From an uncultured Prevotella sp. (GTDB lineage Bacteria; Bacteroidota; Bacteroidia; Bacteroidales; Bacteroidaceae): a DNA stretch of 42,280 bases. The translations under genes and the position numbers were made by a program. The stretch covers positions 1 through 42,280 of the forward strand of contig CAMAGM010000005.1 in the NCBI GenBank assembly GCA_945833995.1. Direction: 5' to 3'. Shown here piece after piece: positions 34,192 through 42,239 of this stretch (positions are counted from its first letter, which is position 1; each line of letters starts with the position of its first letter). Below the pieces are notes generated by a model, which was not told the DNA's origin, did no database searches, and was given only the letters and a program-made list of their open reading frames with translations.

Positions 34192-34995
34192 ATGCTGAAA
34201 TTCATATCATTTGGGAGTGGCAGTAGCGGCAACTGCTATTTTCTCTATACAGATAAGGATGGATTGCTCATAGATGCGGGGGTAGGAATCAGGACTCTTA
34301 AAAAGTCCTTTCGCGACTACGGCCTCCAGCTCTCGCAGGTAAAGCAGATCATCATCACTCATGACCATGCCGACCATGTCAAGTCGGTAGGCAATATTAG
34401 CCGTGAGCTTGACGTTCCGGTCTATACTACCCGAGAGGTGCATGAGGGCATCTATCGCAATTATTGTGTCTCACGCAAGGTGGAGTCGCGCAATGCCCAT
34501 TGCATTGAGAGGGGGACAAGGAGGCAATTGGGAGAATTCATGGTAACATCATTCAAAGTGCCGCACGATAGCGCTGACTGCGTGGGATATTTCATAGAGG
34601 CTGAAGGCGTCTCGTTTTGCATCGTGACTGATGTGGGAGAGGTGACCGACGAGATAAAGCCTTTCATCTCAAGAGCCAACTATCTCGTTCTCGAGGCTAA
34701 CCACGACGAGGAAATGCTCATCAACGGCCCATATCCGCAACATCTGAAGACACGTATCCTGGGAACTCAGGGACATCTGAGCAACAGAAAGTGTGGAGAG
34801 GCTCTCGTTGAGAATGCCACAGAGAATCTGAAATGCGTTTGGCTATGCCATCTCAGCGAGGAGAACAACCACCCAGAACTGGCAAGGAAGACTGTAGAGG
34901 CAATACTAAGAAACAGTGGAATCATTGCTGGGAAGGACTTTGAGCTGGAAGTGCTGAAACGCAAGACCCCAACAGGAATTTTCGAACTCAAATAA
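34192..34995 (+). CDS. MBL-fold metallo-hydrolase (WalJ/YycJ-like)
   Basis: Metallo-beta-lactamase-fold hydrolase of 267 residues, probably a 5'-to-3' exonuclease-like or related phosphodiesterase as proposed for WalJ/YycJ. MLKFISFGSGSSGNCYFLY opens the protein, followed by LLIDAGVGIRTL, the metal-binding motif THDHADH, VTDVGEVTDEI and LEANHDEEML. The start is ATG 34192, just after the promoter. The TAA stop shares a base with the ATG of the DEAD-box helicase (TAATG), so the two are translationally coupled, which fits a nucleic-acid role. Confidence 0.9.
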   Translation: MLKFISFGSGSSGNCYFLYTDKDGLLIDAGVGIRTLKKSFRDYGLQLSQVKQIIITHDHADHVKSVGNISRELDVPVYTTREVHEGIYRNYCVSRKVESRNAHCIERGTRRQLGEFMVTSFKVPHDSADCVGYFIEAEGVSFCIVTDVGEVTDEIKPFISRANYLVLEANHDEEMLINGPYPQHLKTRILGTQGHLSNRKCGEALVENATENLKCVWLCHLSEENNHPELARKTVEAILRNSGIIAGKDFELEVLKRKTPTGIFELK

Positions 34996-36314
34996 TGGAA
35001 ATCGACAAAGTACTTGAAAAACTCCACATCGAGGAGTTGAACGCAATGCAGCAGGCTGCCTGCAAGGCAATACTCGGAACTGGCGACGACGTTGTAATTC
35101 TCTCGCCTACAGGTTCGGGAAAGACCTTGGCGTATCTATTGCCTACGGCACATCTTGTTGATGAGACATCTGCACAGGTGCAGGTCCTTGTCGTTGTGCC
35201 AGGGCGTGAGCTTGCACTTCAGTCGGGCAACGTGCTCAAGTCCATGGCTTGCGGGGTAAAGTCGGTGAGTTGCTACGGTGGACGTCCCGCCATGGATGAG
35301 CACCGTACTTTGAGGCAGGTGATGCCTCAGGTAGTGTTTGGAACCCCAGGCCGTCTCAACGACCACCTACAAAAAGGCAATATCTCACCCTATGGTGTGA
35401 GGATGCTCGTCATTGACGAGTTCGACAAATGCCTTGAGATGGGATTCCACGATGAGATGGCAAGGCTCGTTCATCGTCTGCCCGGACTCCAGCGCAGGGT
35501 GTTGCTTTCCGCCACCGATGCAGCAGAGATACCGCATTTCATAAGCCTTGACTCTGCCCGCCGCCTCGATTTCCTCGTCGATGAGGAACAGATTCCGTCA
35601 AGGGTCACTATCTATGAGGTTCGTAGCGCCATGAAGGACAAACTTGAGGAGCTGTCACGCTTGTTGCGCTCATTCGGAAGCAGTAGCAGCATCGTGTTCC
35701 TCAACTATAGGGATGGCGTTGAGCGTACGTCGGAATATTTGCGCCGTGAGGGGTTCTCGGTAAGCCATTTCCATGGTGGGCTGGAGCAGAAGCAGCGCGA
35801 GGACTCGCTCTACAAGTTCAGCAACGGATCAGCAAATGTACTCGTAAGCACCGATCTTGCCTCGCGCGGACTTGACATTCCCGACGTTGACAATATCGTC
35901 CACTACCATCTGCCGCTTGGTGAGGATGGGTACATACATAGGGTAGGGCGTACTGCCAGATGGAAGGCCTCGGGACGCACGTTCTTCGTTCTCGGGCCAA
36001 CAGAGCAACTGCCAGATTTCATTGAGGGCGACATAGAGAGCTATGAGATGCCTGTTGAGTTGCCTCCACCTTCGGAGCCTCGCATGGCAACCATATATAT
36101 AGGTAAGGGAAAGAAGGACAAGATAAGCCGTGGCGATATTGTCGGCTTCCTCTGCAAGAAGGGGGGACTTGCCTCAGATGAGATAGGACGAATAGACGTT
36201 AACGACCGGTATGCCTATGCCGCCATTGCTAAAGCGAGGCTCAATGAGTTGCTCGAAAATGTGCGAGGAGAAAAGATAAAAGGCATAAAAACGGTAGTTG
36301 AACTTGTCAAATAG
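34995..36314 (+). CDS. DEAD-box family ATP-dependent RNA helicase
   Basis: Superfamily 2 RNA helicase of 439 residues with both RecA-like domains. Motif I is SPTGSGKT (GKT at 42-44), motif Ia PGRELA, motif Ib TPGR, motif II reads DEFD (141-144) rather than DEAD, motif III SAT (172-174), motif V STDLASRGLD and motif VI HRVGRTAR. A Q-motif-like Gln is at 19. The C-terminal 75 residues (IYIGKGKKDKISRGDIVGFLCKKGGL...) resemble the DbpA-type RNA-binding RRM found in some family members, suggesting a ribosome-assembly role, though this is tentative. It is coupled to the metallo-hydrolase by a one-base overlap. Confidence 0.92.
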   Translation: MEIDKVLEKLHIEELNAMQQAACKAILGTGDDVVILSPTGSGKTLAYLLPTAHLVDETSAQVQVLVVVPGRELALQSGNVLKSMACGVKSVSCYGGRPAMDEHRTLRQVMPQVVFGTPGRLNDHLQKGNISPYGVRMLVIDEFDKCLEMGFHDEMARLVHRLPGLQRRVLLSATDAAEIPHFISLDSARRLDFLVDEEQIPSRVTIYEVRSAMKDKLEELSRLLRSFGSSSSIVFLNYRDGVERTSEYLRREGFSVSHFHGGLEQKQREDSLYKFSNGSANVLVSTDLASRGLDIPDVDNIVHYHLPLGEDGYIHRVGRTARWKASGRTFFVLGPTEQLPDFIEGDIESYEMPVELPPPSEPRMATIYIGKGKKDKISRGDIVGFLCKKGGLASDEIGRIDVNDRYAYAAIAKARLNELLENVRGEKIKGIKTVVELVK

Positions 36315-36355
36315 CAAATAAAACGCACTTTTCGCTATATTTTTGCAAAATAATT

Positions 36356-36385
36356 TTGTCAATTCGTAGAAAAAGTGTAATTTCG
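36356..36385 (+). promoter_or_regulatory. Candidate promoter TTG-N19-TAATTTCG for serC
   Basis: TTG at 36356-36358 and TAATTTCG at 36378-36385, 19 bases apart, one mismatch in the -7 element. This gives a leader of about 55 nt. A second -7-like TATTTTTG lies at 36338-36345 without a -33 partner. Confidence 0.5.
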
Positions 36386-36446
36386 CCGACGTTTTTTTAA
36401 ACTTAGTATAAACATTAATTCATTAACATTTAATTAGACAATCAAA

Positions 36447-37514
36447 ATGAAGAAGTACAACTTTAACGCAGGCCCGTCAATGCTTCCACGCGAAGTGATT
36501 GAAAACACAGCCAAACAGTGCTTGGATTTCCAGGGTTCAGGTCTTTCTCTAATGGAGATAAGCCATCGTGCGAAGAATTTCCAGCCCGTTGTTGACGAGG
36601 CTGAGGCCCTCATGAAGGAATTGCTTCAGATTCCTGAGGGTTATTCAGTATTATTCCTTGGCGGAGGTGCCTCGTTGGAATTCTGTATGATACCATATAA
36701 CTTCCTCCTCAAGAAGGCTGCCTATCTCAACACTGGCGTTTGGGCCAAGAAGGCTATGAAGGAAGCTAAACTGTTTGGTGAGGTGGTTGAGGTTGCCTCG
36801 TCTGCCGATGCCAACTACACATTCATTCCAAAGGACTGGACTTGTCCTGACGATGTTGACTATCTGCACATCACAACCAACAATACTATCTACGGTACTG
36901 AGATTCGCAAGGACCTCGACGTAAACGTCCGCATGATTGCCGACATGTCGTCCGACATCATGAGCCGTCCTGTTGACGTAAGCAAGTATGACTGCATCTA
37001 TGGTGGTGCCCAGAAGAACTTGTCTATGGCTGGTGTCACTTTCGTCATCGTAAAGAATGACGCACTGGGCAAGGCTCCACGTGAGATTCCTACAATGCTT
37101 GACTATCGCACACATGTTGAGAAAGGCTCAATGTTCAACACACCTCCAGTAGTGCCAATCTACTGTATGCTCGAGAACCTCCGTTGGATTAAGGCTAATG
37201 GTGGCGTAGAGGCTATGGAGAAGAGGGCTAAGGAGCGTGCTGAGATTGTCTATGGTGAGATAGACCGCAACAAGCTCTTCCGTGGTACTGTTGCTGAGGA
37301 AGACCGCTCACTGATGAATCTCTGCTTCGTGATGAACGACGAGTACAAGGAACTGGAGAAGCCATTCCTCGACTTCGCTACAGAGCGTGGCATGGTTGGC
37401 ATCAAGGGTCACCGTAGCGTAGGCGGATTCCGTGCAAGCTGTTACAACGCACAGACCATCGAGGGTGTCAACGCACTCGTGGCATGCATGAAAGAGTTTG
37501 AGGCAAAGAACTAA
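36447..37514 (+). CDS. serC: Phosphoserine aminotransferase
   Basis: PLP enzyme of the serine pathway that turns 3-phosphohydroxypyruvate and glutamate into phosphoserine (and serves vitamin B6 synthesis in some bacteria). The 355-residue protein begins [14 protein letters not shown], with [18 protein letters not shown], and the PLP-lysine block [13 protein letters not shown]; the C-terminus [18 protein letters not shown] is the family phosphate-binding end. ATG 36447 gives the standard N-terminus. It is followed by serA, so the first two steps of serine synthesis from glycolysis are together. Confidence 0.97.
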   Translation: MKKYNFNAGPSMLPREVIENTAKQCLDFQGSGLSLMEISHRAKNFQPVVDEAEALMKELLQIPEGYSVLFLGGGASLEFCMIPYNFLLKKAAYLNTGVWAKKAMKEAKLFGEVVEVASSADANYTFIPKDWTCPDDVDYLHITTNNTIYGTEIRKDLDVNVRMIADMSSDIMSRPVDVSKYDCIYGGAQKNLSMAGVTFVIVKNDALGKAPREIPTMLDYRTHVEKGSMFNTPPVVPIYCMLENLRWIKANGGVEAMEKRAKERAEIVYGEIDRNKLFRGTVAEEDRSLMNLCFVMNDEYKELEKPFLDFATERGMVGIKGHRSVGGFRASCYNAQTIEGVNALVACMKEFEAKN

Positions 37515-37519
37515 ATTGT

Positions 37520-37628
37520 GAATTAAAAATTAAGAATTAAAAATTAAGAAATAAGAAATAAATGCATCTGCGAATGAAACTATTTCTCATAATTCTTAAT
37601 TTTTAATTTTTAACTCTTAATTCTTAAC
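37520..37628. repeat. AT-rich inverted repeat between serC and serA
   Basis: A left arm (about 37520-37553) of repeated AATTAAAAATTAAGA-type units pairs with a right arm (about 37591-37628) of AATTCTTAATTTTTAA-type units. The arms are made of near-tandem copies of AATTAA(A/G)A. It could form a long A/U hairpin in the serC-serA transcript and lower serA expression, or just be a repeat. Confidence 0.7.
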
Positions 37629-37649
37629 TCCAAATATTATAATGTCGTT

Positions 37650-38564
37650 ATGAAAGTATTAGTAGCAACAGAAAAACCTTTTGCAGCAGCTGCTGTCGAG
37701 GGCATAAAAAAGGAAATAGAGTCTGCGGGCAATGAACTTGTCCTGCTCGAGAAATATACAGAGAAGGCACAGCTCCTTGAGGCTGTAGCCGATGTAGATG
37801 CAATGATTATCCGTTCCGACAAGGTCGATGCTGAGGTGCTCGACGCTGCCAAGAACCTGAAGATTGTTGTCCGTGCCGGAGCAGGATATGACAATATCGA
37901 CCTTGCAGCCGCAACGGCACACAATGTTGTTGCAGAGAACACTCCTGGTCAGAACTCAAACGCGGTTGCCGAGCTTGTTTTCGGTATGCTCGTTTTTGCC
38001 GTACGCAATTTCTTCAACGGAAAGGCTGGCACGGAGTTGAAGGGTAAGAAGTTGGGTATTCTCGCTTTCGGTAATGTCGGACGCAACGTGGCTCGCATCG
38101 CAGCTGGCTTTGGCATGGAGGTATATGCCTATGACGCATTCTGTCCAAAGGAGGCTATCGAGGCTGCTGGCGTAAAGGCTGTTGACTGCCAGGATGCCCT
38201 CTTCGAGACTTGCGATGTGGTTTCTCTCCACATTCCCGCCACTCCAGAGACAAAACAGAGCATCAATGCCGCCTTGGTCGGCAAGATGCGTAAGGGTGCT
38301 GTCCTCGTCAATACCGCCCGCAAGGAGGTCATCAACGAGCCAGAGCTTCTCAAGCTCATGGAAGAGCGTACTGACCTCAAGTATGTCACCGACATCAAGC
38401 CTGACGCTGATGCTGATTTCGCAAAGCTTGAGGGACGCTATTTCAGCACACCTAAGAAGATGGGCGCACAGACGGCTGAGGCAAACATCAATGCCGGTAT
38501 TGCCGCAGCATGCCAGATTAACGCCTTCTTCAAGGATGGCTGTACTAAGTTTAAAGTAAACTAA
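37650..38564 (+). CDS. serA: D-3-phosphoglycerate dehydrogenase, short type with Lys in place of the catalytic His
   Basis: NAD-dependent dehydrogenase of 304 residues that oxidises 3-phosphoglycerate to 3-phosphohydroxypyruvate, the first serine step. It has the D-2-hydroxyacid dehydrogenase fold without the C-terminal ACT regulatory domain. VRAGAGYDNID (74-84) and the catalytic Arg224 (NTARKEV) are conserved. The nucleotide motif is AFGNVGR, with Ala for the first Gly. Where the family has Pro-His-Leu/Ile-Gly, this reads TPKKMGA, so Lys269 replaces the catalytic His. I recall the same change in the Entamoeba enzyme (type IIIK), said to be related to Bacteroidales proteins. The serC neighbour supports the role. 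Confidence 0.92.
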   Translation: MKVLVATEKPFAAAAVEGIKKEIESAGNELVLLEKYTEKAQLLEAVADVDAMIIRSDKVDAEVLDAAKNLKIVVRAGAGYDNIDLAAATAHNVVAENTPGQNSNAVAELVFGMLVFAVRNFFNGKAGTELKGKKLGILAFGNVGRNVARIAAGFGMEVYAYDAFCPKEAIEAAGVKAVDCQDALFETCDVVSLHIPATPETKQSINAALVGKMRKGAVLVNTARKEVINEPELLKLMEERTDLKYVTDIKPDADADFAKLEGRYFSTPKKMGAQTAEANINAGIAAACQINAFFKDGCTKFKVN

Positions 38565-38566
38565 AT

Positions 38567-38609
38567 GAATGGAGGGGTGGCGGAAAAAGTCTTTCCTCAC
38601 CCCTCATTC
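38567..38609 (+). other. Strong hairpin between serA and the DUF1015 gene
   Basis: GAATGGAGGGGTG...GGAAA pairs with CTTTCC...CACCCCTCATTC across a four-base loop, with one bulge and a small mismatch. There is no T-tract, so it is more likely an RNA-processing or stability element than a classical terminator. It begins just after the serA stop. Confidence 0.6.
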
Positions 38610-38643
38610 AATATCTGTCCTAATTTATATAACCTTTATAACT

Positions 38644-39894
38644 ATGGCAACAATTAAACCTTTCAAGGGTATCCGTCCTCCGAAACAGTATGTTGAGGAA
38701 GTGGAGTCACGTCCTTACGATGTGCTCGACTCTGAGGAAGCGCGTCAGGAGGCTGGCGACAACGAGAAGAGTCTCTACCACATCATCAAACCTGAGATTG
38801 ACTTCCCCGTAGGGACAAGCGAATACGATCCACGTGTCTATGAGAAAGCTGCCGAGAATTTCCAGAAGTTCCAGGACAAAGGCTGGCTTGTTCAAGACGA
38901 CAAGGAACAGTATTACATCTATGCCCAAACCATGAATGGCAAGACACAGTATGGTCTCGTTGTTGGTGCTTTTGTCGATGACTATCTCGATGGCACCATC
39001 AAGAAACACGAGCTGACACGTCGCGACAAGGAGGAAGACCGCATGAAACACGTCCGTGTAAACAATGCCAACATTGAGCCGGTCTTTTTCGCTTATCCTG
39101 ACAATGCGGTTCTCGACGCACTCATCATGCGCTATGCCGCAACCACACCAGAATATGATTTTATCGCACCAGTAGATGGATTTGGCCACAAGTTGTGGGT
39201 CGTTTCCGACGATGCTGACATCGCTACGATTACTGAGGAGTTCCGCAAGATGCCATCCCTCTACATAGCCGATGGCCATCACCGTTCAGCTGCGGCTGCT
39301 CTCGTTGGCGCTGAGAAGGCAAAGCAGAATCCCGACCATCGGGGTGATGAGGAATACAACTATTTCATGGCGGTTTGTTTCCAGGCATCGCAACTTACCA
39401 TCCTTGACTACAACCGAGTTGTCAAGGACCTCAATGGGCTATCCTCAGAGGAATTCCTGAGCCGTTTGTCGAGCAATTTCGATGTAACCGACATGGGTAC
39501 AGAGATTTATAAGCCACAGCAGCTGCATGAGTTCTCGCTCTATCTCGATTCCCATTGGTATAGCCTTAAGGCAAAGCCAGGCACTTTCAACGACAACGAC
39601 CCAATAGGCGTACTTGACGTTGATATCTCAAGCCGACTCATTCTCGACGAGATACTCAACATCAAGGACCTTCGCTCAAGCCAGCGTATCGACTTCGTTG
39701 GTGGTCTGCGTGGACTTGGTGAACTGAAACGTCGTGTTGACAGTGGTGAGATGCGTGCGGCATTGGCTCTATATCCTGTGTCCATGCAACAAATCATGGA
39801 TATTGCCGACAGTGGCAAGATCATGCCGCCAAAGGCAACTTGGTTTGAGCCGAAATTGCGTTCTGGACTCATCATTCATAAGTTAAGCGATTAA
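38644..39894 (+). CDS. DUF1015 family protein
   Basis: Conserved protein of 416 residues (PF06245 family), known to neighbour serC and serA in Bacteroidales. ATG 38644 is chosen; the frame reaches 38569, but that stretch lies in the hairpin and does not match. The N-terminus IKPFKGIRPP and SRPYDVL is the family start, and YIADGHHRSAAA near residue 205 holds the most conserved residues. In vivo function is not established; the link to serine metabolism comes only from neighbourhood. No signal or membrane segment is visible. Confidence 0.9.
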   Translation: MATIKPFKGIRPPKQYVEEVESRPYDVLDSEEARQEAGDNEKSLYHIIKPEIDFPVGTSEYDPRVYEKAAENFQKFQDKGWLVQDDKEQYYIYAQTMNGKTQYGLVVGAFVDDYLDGTIKKHELTRRDKEEDRMKHVRVNNANIEPVFFAYPDNAVLDALIMRYAATTPEYDFIAPVDGFGHKLWVVSDDADIATITEEFRKMPSLYIADGHHRSAAAALVGAEKAKQNPDHRGDEEYNYFMAVCFQASQLTILDYNRVVKDLNGLSSEEFLSRLSSNFDVTDMGTEIYKPQQLHEFSLYLDSHWYSLKAKPGTFNDNDPIGVLDVDISSRLILDEILNIKDLRSSQRIDFVGGLRGLGELKRRVDSGEMRAALALYPVSMQQIMDIADSGKIMPPKATWFEPKLRSGLIIHKLSD

Positions 39895-40491
39895 GTGGAT
39901 AAATTGGATAGTTATAAGACAATATCTGAAAAGAAAGTAGGCGAGGGCTACATCACTGAAAAGCGAAGTAAGTTCCTCGCCTACGCCCATCATGTGGAAA
40001 CTGTTGACGAGGTGAAGGAGATTGTTGCCGGCTACAGAAAGAAATATTTTGATGCCAGGCATGTCTGTTGGGCATATATGATTGGACCTGAACGGACTGA
40101 GTTTCGTGGCAACGACGATGGCGAGCCCAGCAGCACGGCAGGAAAGCCTATACTCGGACAAATCAACAGCAATGAGCTGACAAACATCCTTGTCGTGGTC
40201 ATACGCTATTTTGGTGGCGTACTTCTTGGAACAAGTGGTCTCATCGTAGCCTACAAGACCGCAGCTGCCGAGGCAATAGCCGATGCCGACATAGAGACAA
40301 GGCTCGTTGAGGATGAGATAACCTACAGTTTCACCTATCCTATGATGAACGATGTCATGCGCATAGTCAAGGACATGCAACCACGCATTGTAAGTCAGAC
40401 ATTCGACAATACTTGCGAGATACGTCTTGCCATACGCAAGTCGCAGTCAGAGACGCTAAAATCAAAATTATCAAAATTATCTTTCGAATAA
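39895..40491 (+). CDS. IMPACT/YigZ family protein
   Basis: The 198-residue protein belongs to the YigZ/IMPACT (UPF0029) family: GEGYITEKRSKFLAYAHHVE, ARHVCWAYMIG, the signature GNDDGEPSSTAGKPIL (residues about 72-88), and VVVIRYFGGVLLGTSGLI. The C-terminal 60 residues form the usual DUF1949-type domain. The start codon is GTG, directly after the TAA of the DUF1015 gene, so translation is coupled. Eukaryotic IMPACT inhibits the Gcn2 kinase; the bacterial role is unclear, with links to translation suggested. Confidence 0.92.
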   Translation: MDKLDSYKTISEKKVGEGYITEKRSKFLAYAHHVETVDEVKEIVAGYRKKYFDARHVCWAYMIGPERTEFRGNDDGEPSSTAGKPILGQINSNELTNILVVVIRYFGGVLLGTSGLIVAYKTAAAEAIADADIETRLVEDEITYSFTYPMMNDVMRIVKDMQPRIVSQTFDNTCEIRLAIRKSQSETLKSKLSKLSFE

Positions 40492-40492
40492 T

Positions 40493-40523
40493 TTGGTAGT
40501 TTCAATAAAAGTTTGTAACTTTG
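40493..40523 (+). promoter_or_regulatory. Promoter TTG-N20-TAACTTTG for tRNA-Ser
   Basis: TTG at 40493-40495, 20 bases, then TAACTTTG at 40516-40523, 15 bp before the tRNA 5' end. It matches the Bacteroidetes pattern fully. Confidence 0.8.
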
Positions 40524-40538
40524 CACGCGAAAACATAA

Positions 40539-40626
40539 GGAAAGTTGGCAGAGTGACCGAATGCGCTGGACTCGAAATCCGGTATACCCTTTCCGGGTAT
40601 CGGGGGTTTGAATCCCTCACTTTCCG
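40539..40626 (+). tRNA. tRNA-Ser, anticodon CGA
   Basis: An 88-nt class II tRNA. Acceptor stem GGAAAGT pairs with ACTTTCC, discriminator G at 40626. The anticodon stem CTGGA/TCCGG closes the loop CTCGAAA, with CGA at 40573-40575 reading UCG. The long variable arm (TACCC-TTTCC-GGGTA) marks a serine tRNA, and the T arm GGGGG-TTTGAAT-CCCTC is complete. CCA is not encoded. Its own promoter and terminator flank it. Confidence 0.97.
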
Positions 40627-40649
40627 CTCTTAATTTTACAGAAATTGGT

Positions 40650-40686
40650 AAAAAGTAGTATGCTATTTATAGCGTGCTACTTTTTT
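40650..40686 (+). terminator. Rho-independent terminator after tRNA-Ser
   Basis: AAAAAGTAGTATGCT pairs with AGCGTGCTACTTTTT around ATTTAT, using two G-U pairs, and ends in six T. The 122 bases beyond it, up to the DegT gene's stop, hold nothing recognisable. Confidence 0.85.
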
Positions 40687-40808
40687 CGTTTTGGATAAAT
40701 ACCTTGATAATAAGGCAATTGGCTTTCTTGTTTGTATTAGCTCCCTGTTTTGGTTCGGTGTTTTTTTTACTATTAAGGGATTGGGCTTCTTGCGTTTTAT
40801 TGTGGGTT

Positions 40809-42239
40809 TTATCGCTCTGCGACTATCGCCTCTTTTATGCAATCCACAATATAGCGCACATCATCGTCGCTGACGTATGGGCCGGCAGGGAGACAGAAAC
40901 CAACCTTGAATATCGACTCCGACACGCCGTTGACATAGGCTACCATGTTCGGACCCTCTGAAACTTTCAAACCCTCTGAAACCTCTGAAACCACAGCTCC
41001 GTTTCTATAAACGGGCTGACAATGCATCGGTTTCCATACAGGACGGCACTCAACCTTTTTGTTTAGCATGAACACACGCAATGCCTCTACGTTCGCGTTA
41101 GGCTGACAATCCGTAGTTGCACTATCCACAGACTTAATAACTCCCGCAGCACCACCCACTGCCGTCTTAATCACCTCCTTATACGCATTCTCCTGTCCCT
41201 TGATTCTCACCGTAGGTTCAATAGTTGCGGCACAGAGCCAATAATTAGAGTCATACCTTGGGCATTCCTCATTCCTCAGTCCTAACTCCTCATTTGTGGG
41301 CTGCTCGTGAAGAGTGATGCCCTTCACGTCCTTCATGAGCTCCTCGTACAGACTCTGCACATGCTTATGATGAGCGATATGGTCATTCAGCACTGTCATC
41401 TGTCCACGACCTATACCTGCACACACATTGCTCATGCGGTAGTTATATCCTATGGCAGTATGCTCATAATAAGGATAAGCGTCGCGCGCCTGAGTAGCAT
41501 ACCACATTATGGTGTTCGCATTCTCCTGTGCAGTACGAACTATAATTCTTTCATCCTTTAATTCTTTAATTTCTGCAACGGCATCGCCGTTGCAGATCAG
41601 CGCTCCGCCACCAGAGGTAGTAATCATCTTGTTGCCATTAAAGCTCAGCACGCCAAACTTTCCGAATGTACCCAGCACCTGCCCGTTGAATCGCGAGCCC
41701 AATCCCTCGGCAGCATCTTCCACCACAGGAATGCCATACTTGTCAGCAATCGCCATAATCTTGTCAATCTGATAAGGCATGCCATACAGAGCCACAGGCA
41801 CAATCGCTTTCGGATATTTGCCCGTCTTCTCCTTGCGGTCAATTATAGCTTTCTCCAACAGCTCAGGATCCATGTTCCATGTCTCAGGCTCAGAGTCCAC
41901 GAACACAGGCTTAGCCCCAAGGTAGGTGATAGGGTGTGAAGATGCACAGAAAGTAAAGCTCTGCACAATCACCTCATCCCCCTGTCCCACGCCACAAGCC
42001 AACAAAGCCAGATGCACCGCCGCCGTACCTGCCGAAAGGCACACCACCTTCCTGCCAAGGTTAAGGCCAAGGTCAACGTTAAGGTTGACAAAGTCCTCAA
42101 GACTTTGTTCAAACGCGTTCACGTTTGGCCCCATAGGGACAACCCAATTGGTATCAAAGGCCTCTTTGACATATTTCTGTTCCATTCCGTCCTCGCTCAT
42201 GTGCGCCAGACACAAATAAATCATTTTTCTTTCTTCCAT
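40809..42239 (-). CDS. DegT/DnrJ/EryC1/StrS-family sugar aminotransferase, enlarged by in-frame insertions
   Basis: PLP aminotransferase that would aminate a nucleotide-linked keto sugar for surface polysaccharide synthesis. Family blocks are complete: SAGTAAVHLAL, FTFCASSHPITYLGAKPVFVD, VPVALYGMP, VEDAAEGLGS, the PLP lysine in SFNGNKMITTSGGGAL, ATQARDAYPYYEHTAIGYNYRMSN and RPVWKPMHCQPVY. ATG 42239 (MEERKMIYL) is chosen; ATG 42224 is possible, and the frame runs to the window edge. At 476 residues it is about 90-100 longer than usual (375-400). The surplus sits in loops, and four insertions are made of short tandem DNA repeats that stay in frame. Confidence 0.9.
   Translation of the reverse strand: MEERKMIYLCLAHMSEDGMEQKYVKEAFDTNWVVPMGPNVNAFEQSLEDFVNLNVDLGLNLGRKVVCLSAGTAAVHLALLACGVGQGDEVIVQSFTFCASSHPITYLGAKPVFVDSEPETWNMDPELLEKAIIDRKEKTGKYPKAIVPVALYGMPYQIDKIMAIADKYGIPVVEDAAEGLGSRFNGQVLGTFGKFGVLSFNGNKMITTSGGGALICNGDAVAEIKELKDERIIVRTAQENANTIMWYATQARDAYPYYEHTAIGYNYRMSNVCAGIGRGQMTVLNDHIAHHKHVQSLYEELMKDVKGITLHEQPTNEELGLRNEECPRYDSNYWLCAATIEPTVRIKGQENAYKEVIKTAVGGAAGVIKSVDSATTDCQPNANVEALRVFMLNKKVECRPVWKPMHCQPVYRNGAVVSEVSEGLKVSEGPNMVAYVNGVSESIFKVGFCLPAGPYVSDDDVRYIVDCIKEAIVAER
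40954..40990. repeat. 9-10-bp repeat inside the DegT gene
   Basis: CCCTCTGAAA at 40954-40963 and 40972-40981, then CCTCTGAAA at 40982-40990, with a degenerate copy between the first two. On the coding strand it gives SEVSEGLKVSEGP, in a loop where family members have a short, unrelated sequence. Confidence 0.75.
41264..41294. repeat. 7-bp tandem repeat inside the DegT gene
   Basis: ATTCCTC, ATTCCTC, AGTCCTA, ACTCCTC and a final ATT run without gaps from 41264. The coding strand reads NEELGLRNEE. A seven-base period is unusual in coding DNA because any single-unit change would shift the frame. Confidence 0.8.
41542..41573. repeat. AT-rich TTAATTCTT-type repeat inside the DegT gene
   Basis: ATAATTCTTT, TTTAATTCTT and TTTAATTTC follow one another. 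The coding strand gives EIKELKDERII, which splits the conserved segment between GGGALICN and ATQARD. The sequence resembles the AATTAAGAATT repeat between serC and serA. Confidence 0.7.
42057..42086. repeat. 6-bp tandem repeat inside the DegT gene
   Basis: AAGGTT, AAGGCC, AAGGTC, AACGTT and AAGGTT are contiguous. The coding strand gives the dipeptide repeat NLNVDLGLNL, placed just before the conserved SAGTAAVHLAL region. Confidence 0.85.

Noticed and set aside
38569..38643. 25-residue extension of the DUF1015 protein
   Set aside because: It is encoded by the hairpin after serA and does not resemble the family start.
40674..40961. Small hydrophobic frames after the tRNA terminator
   Set aside because: They overlap the DegT gene's 3' end, depend on poor starts in AT-rich DNA, and match no family I recognise.
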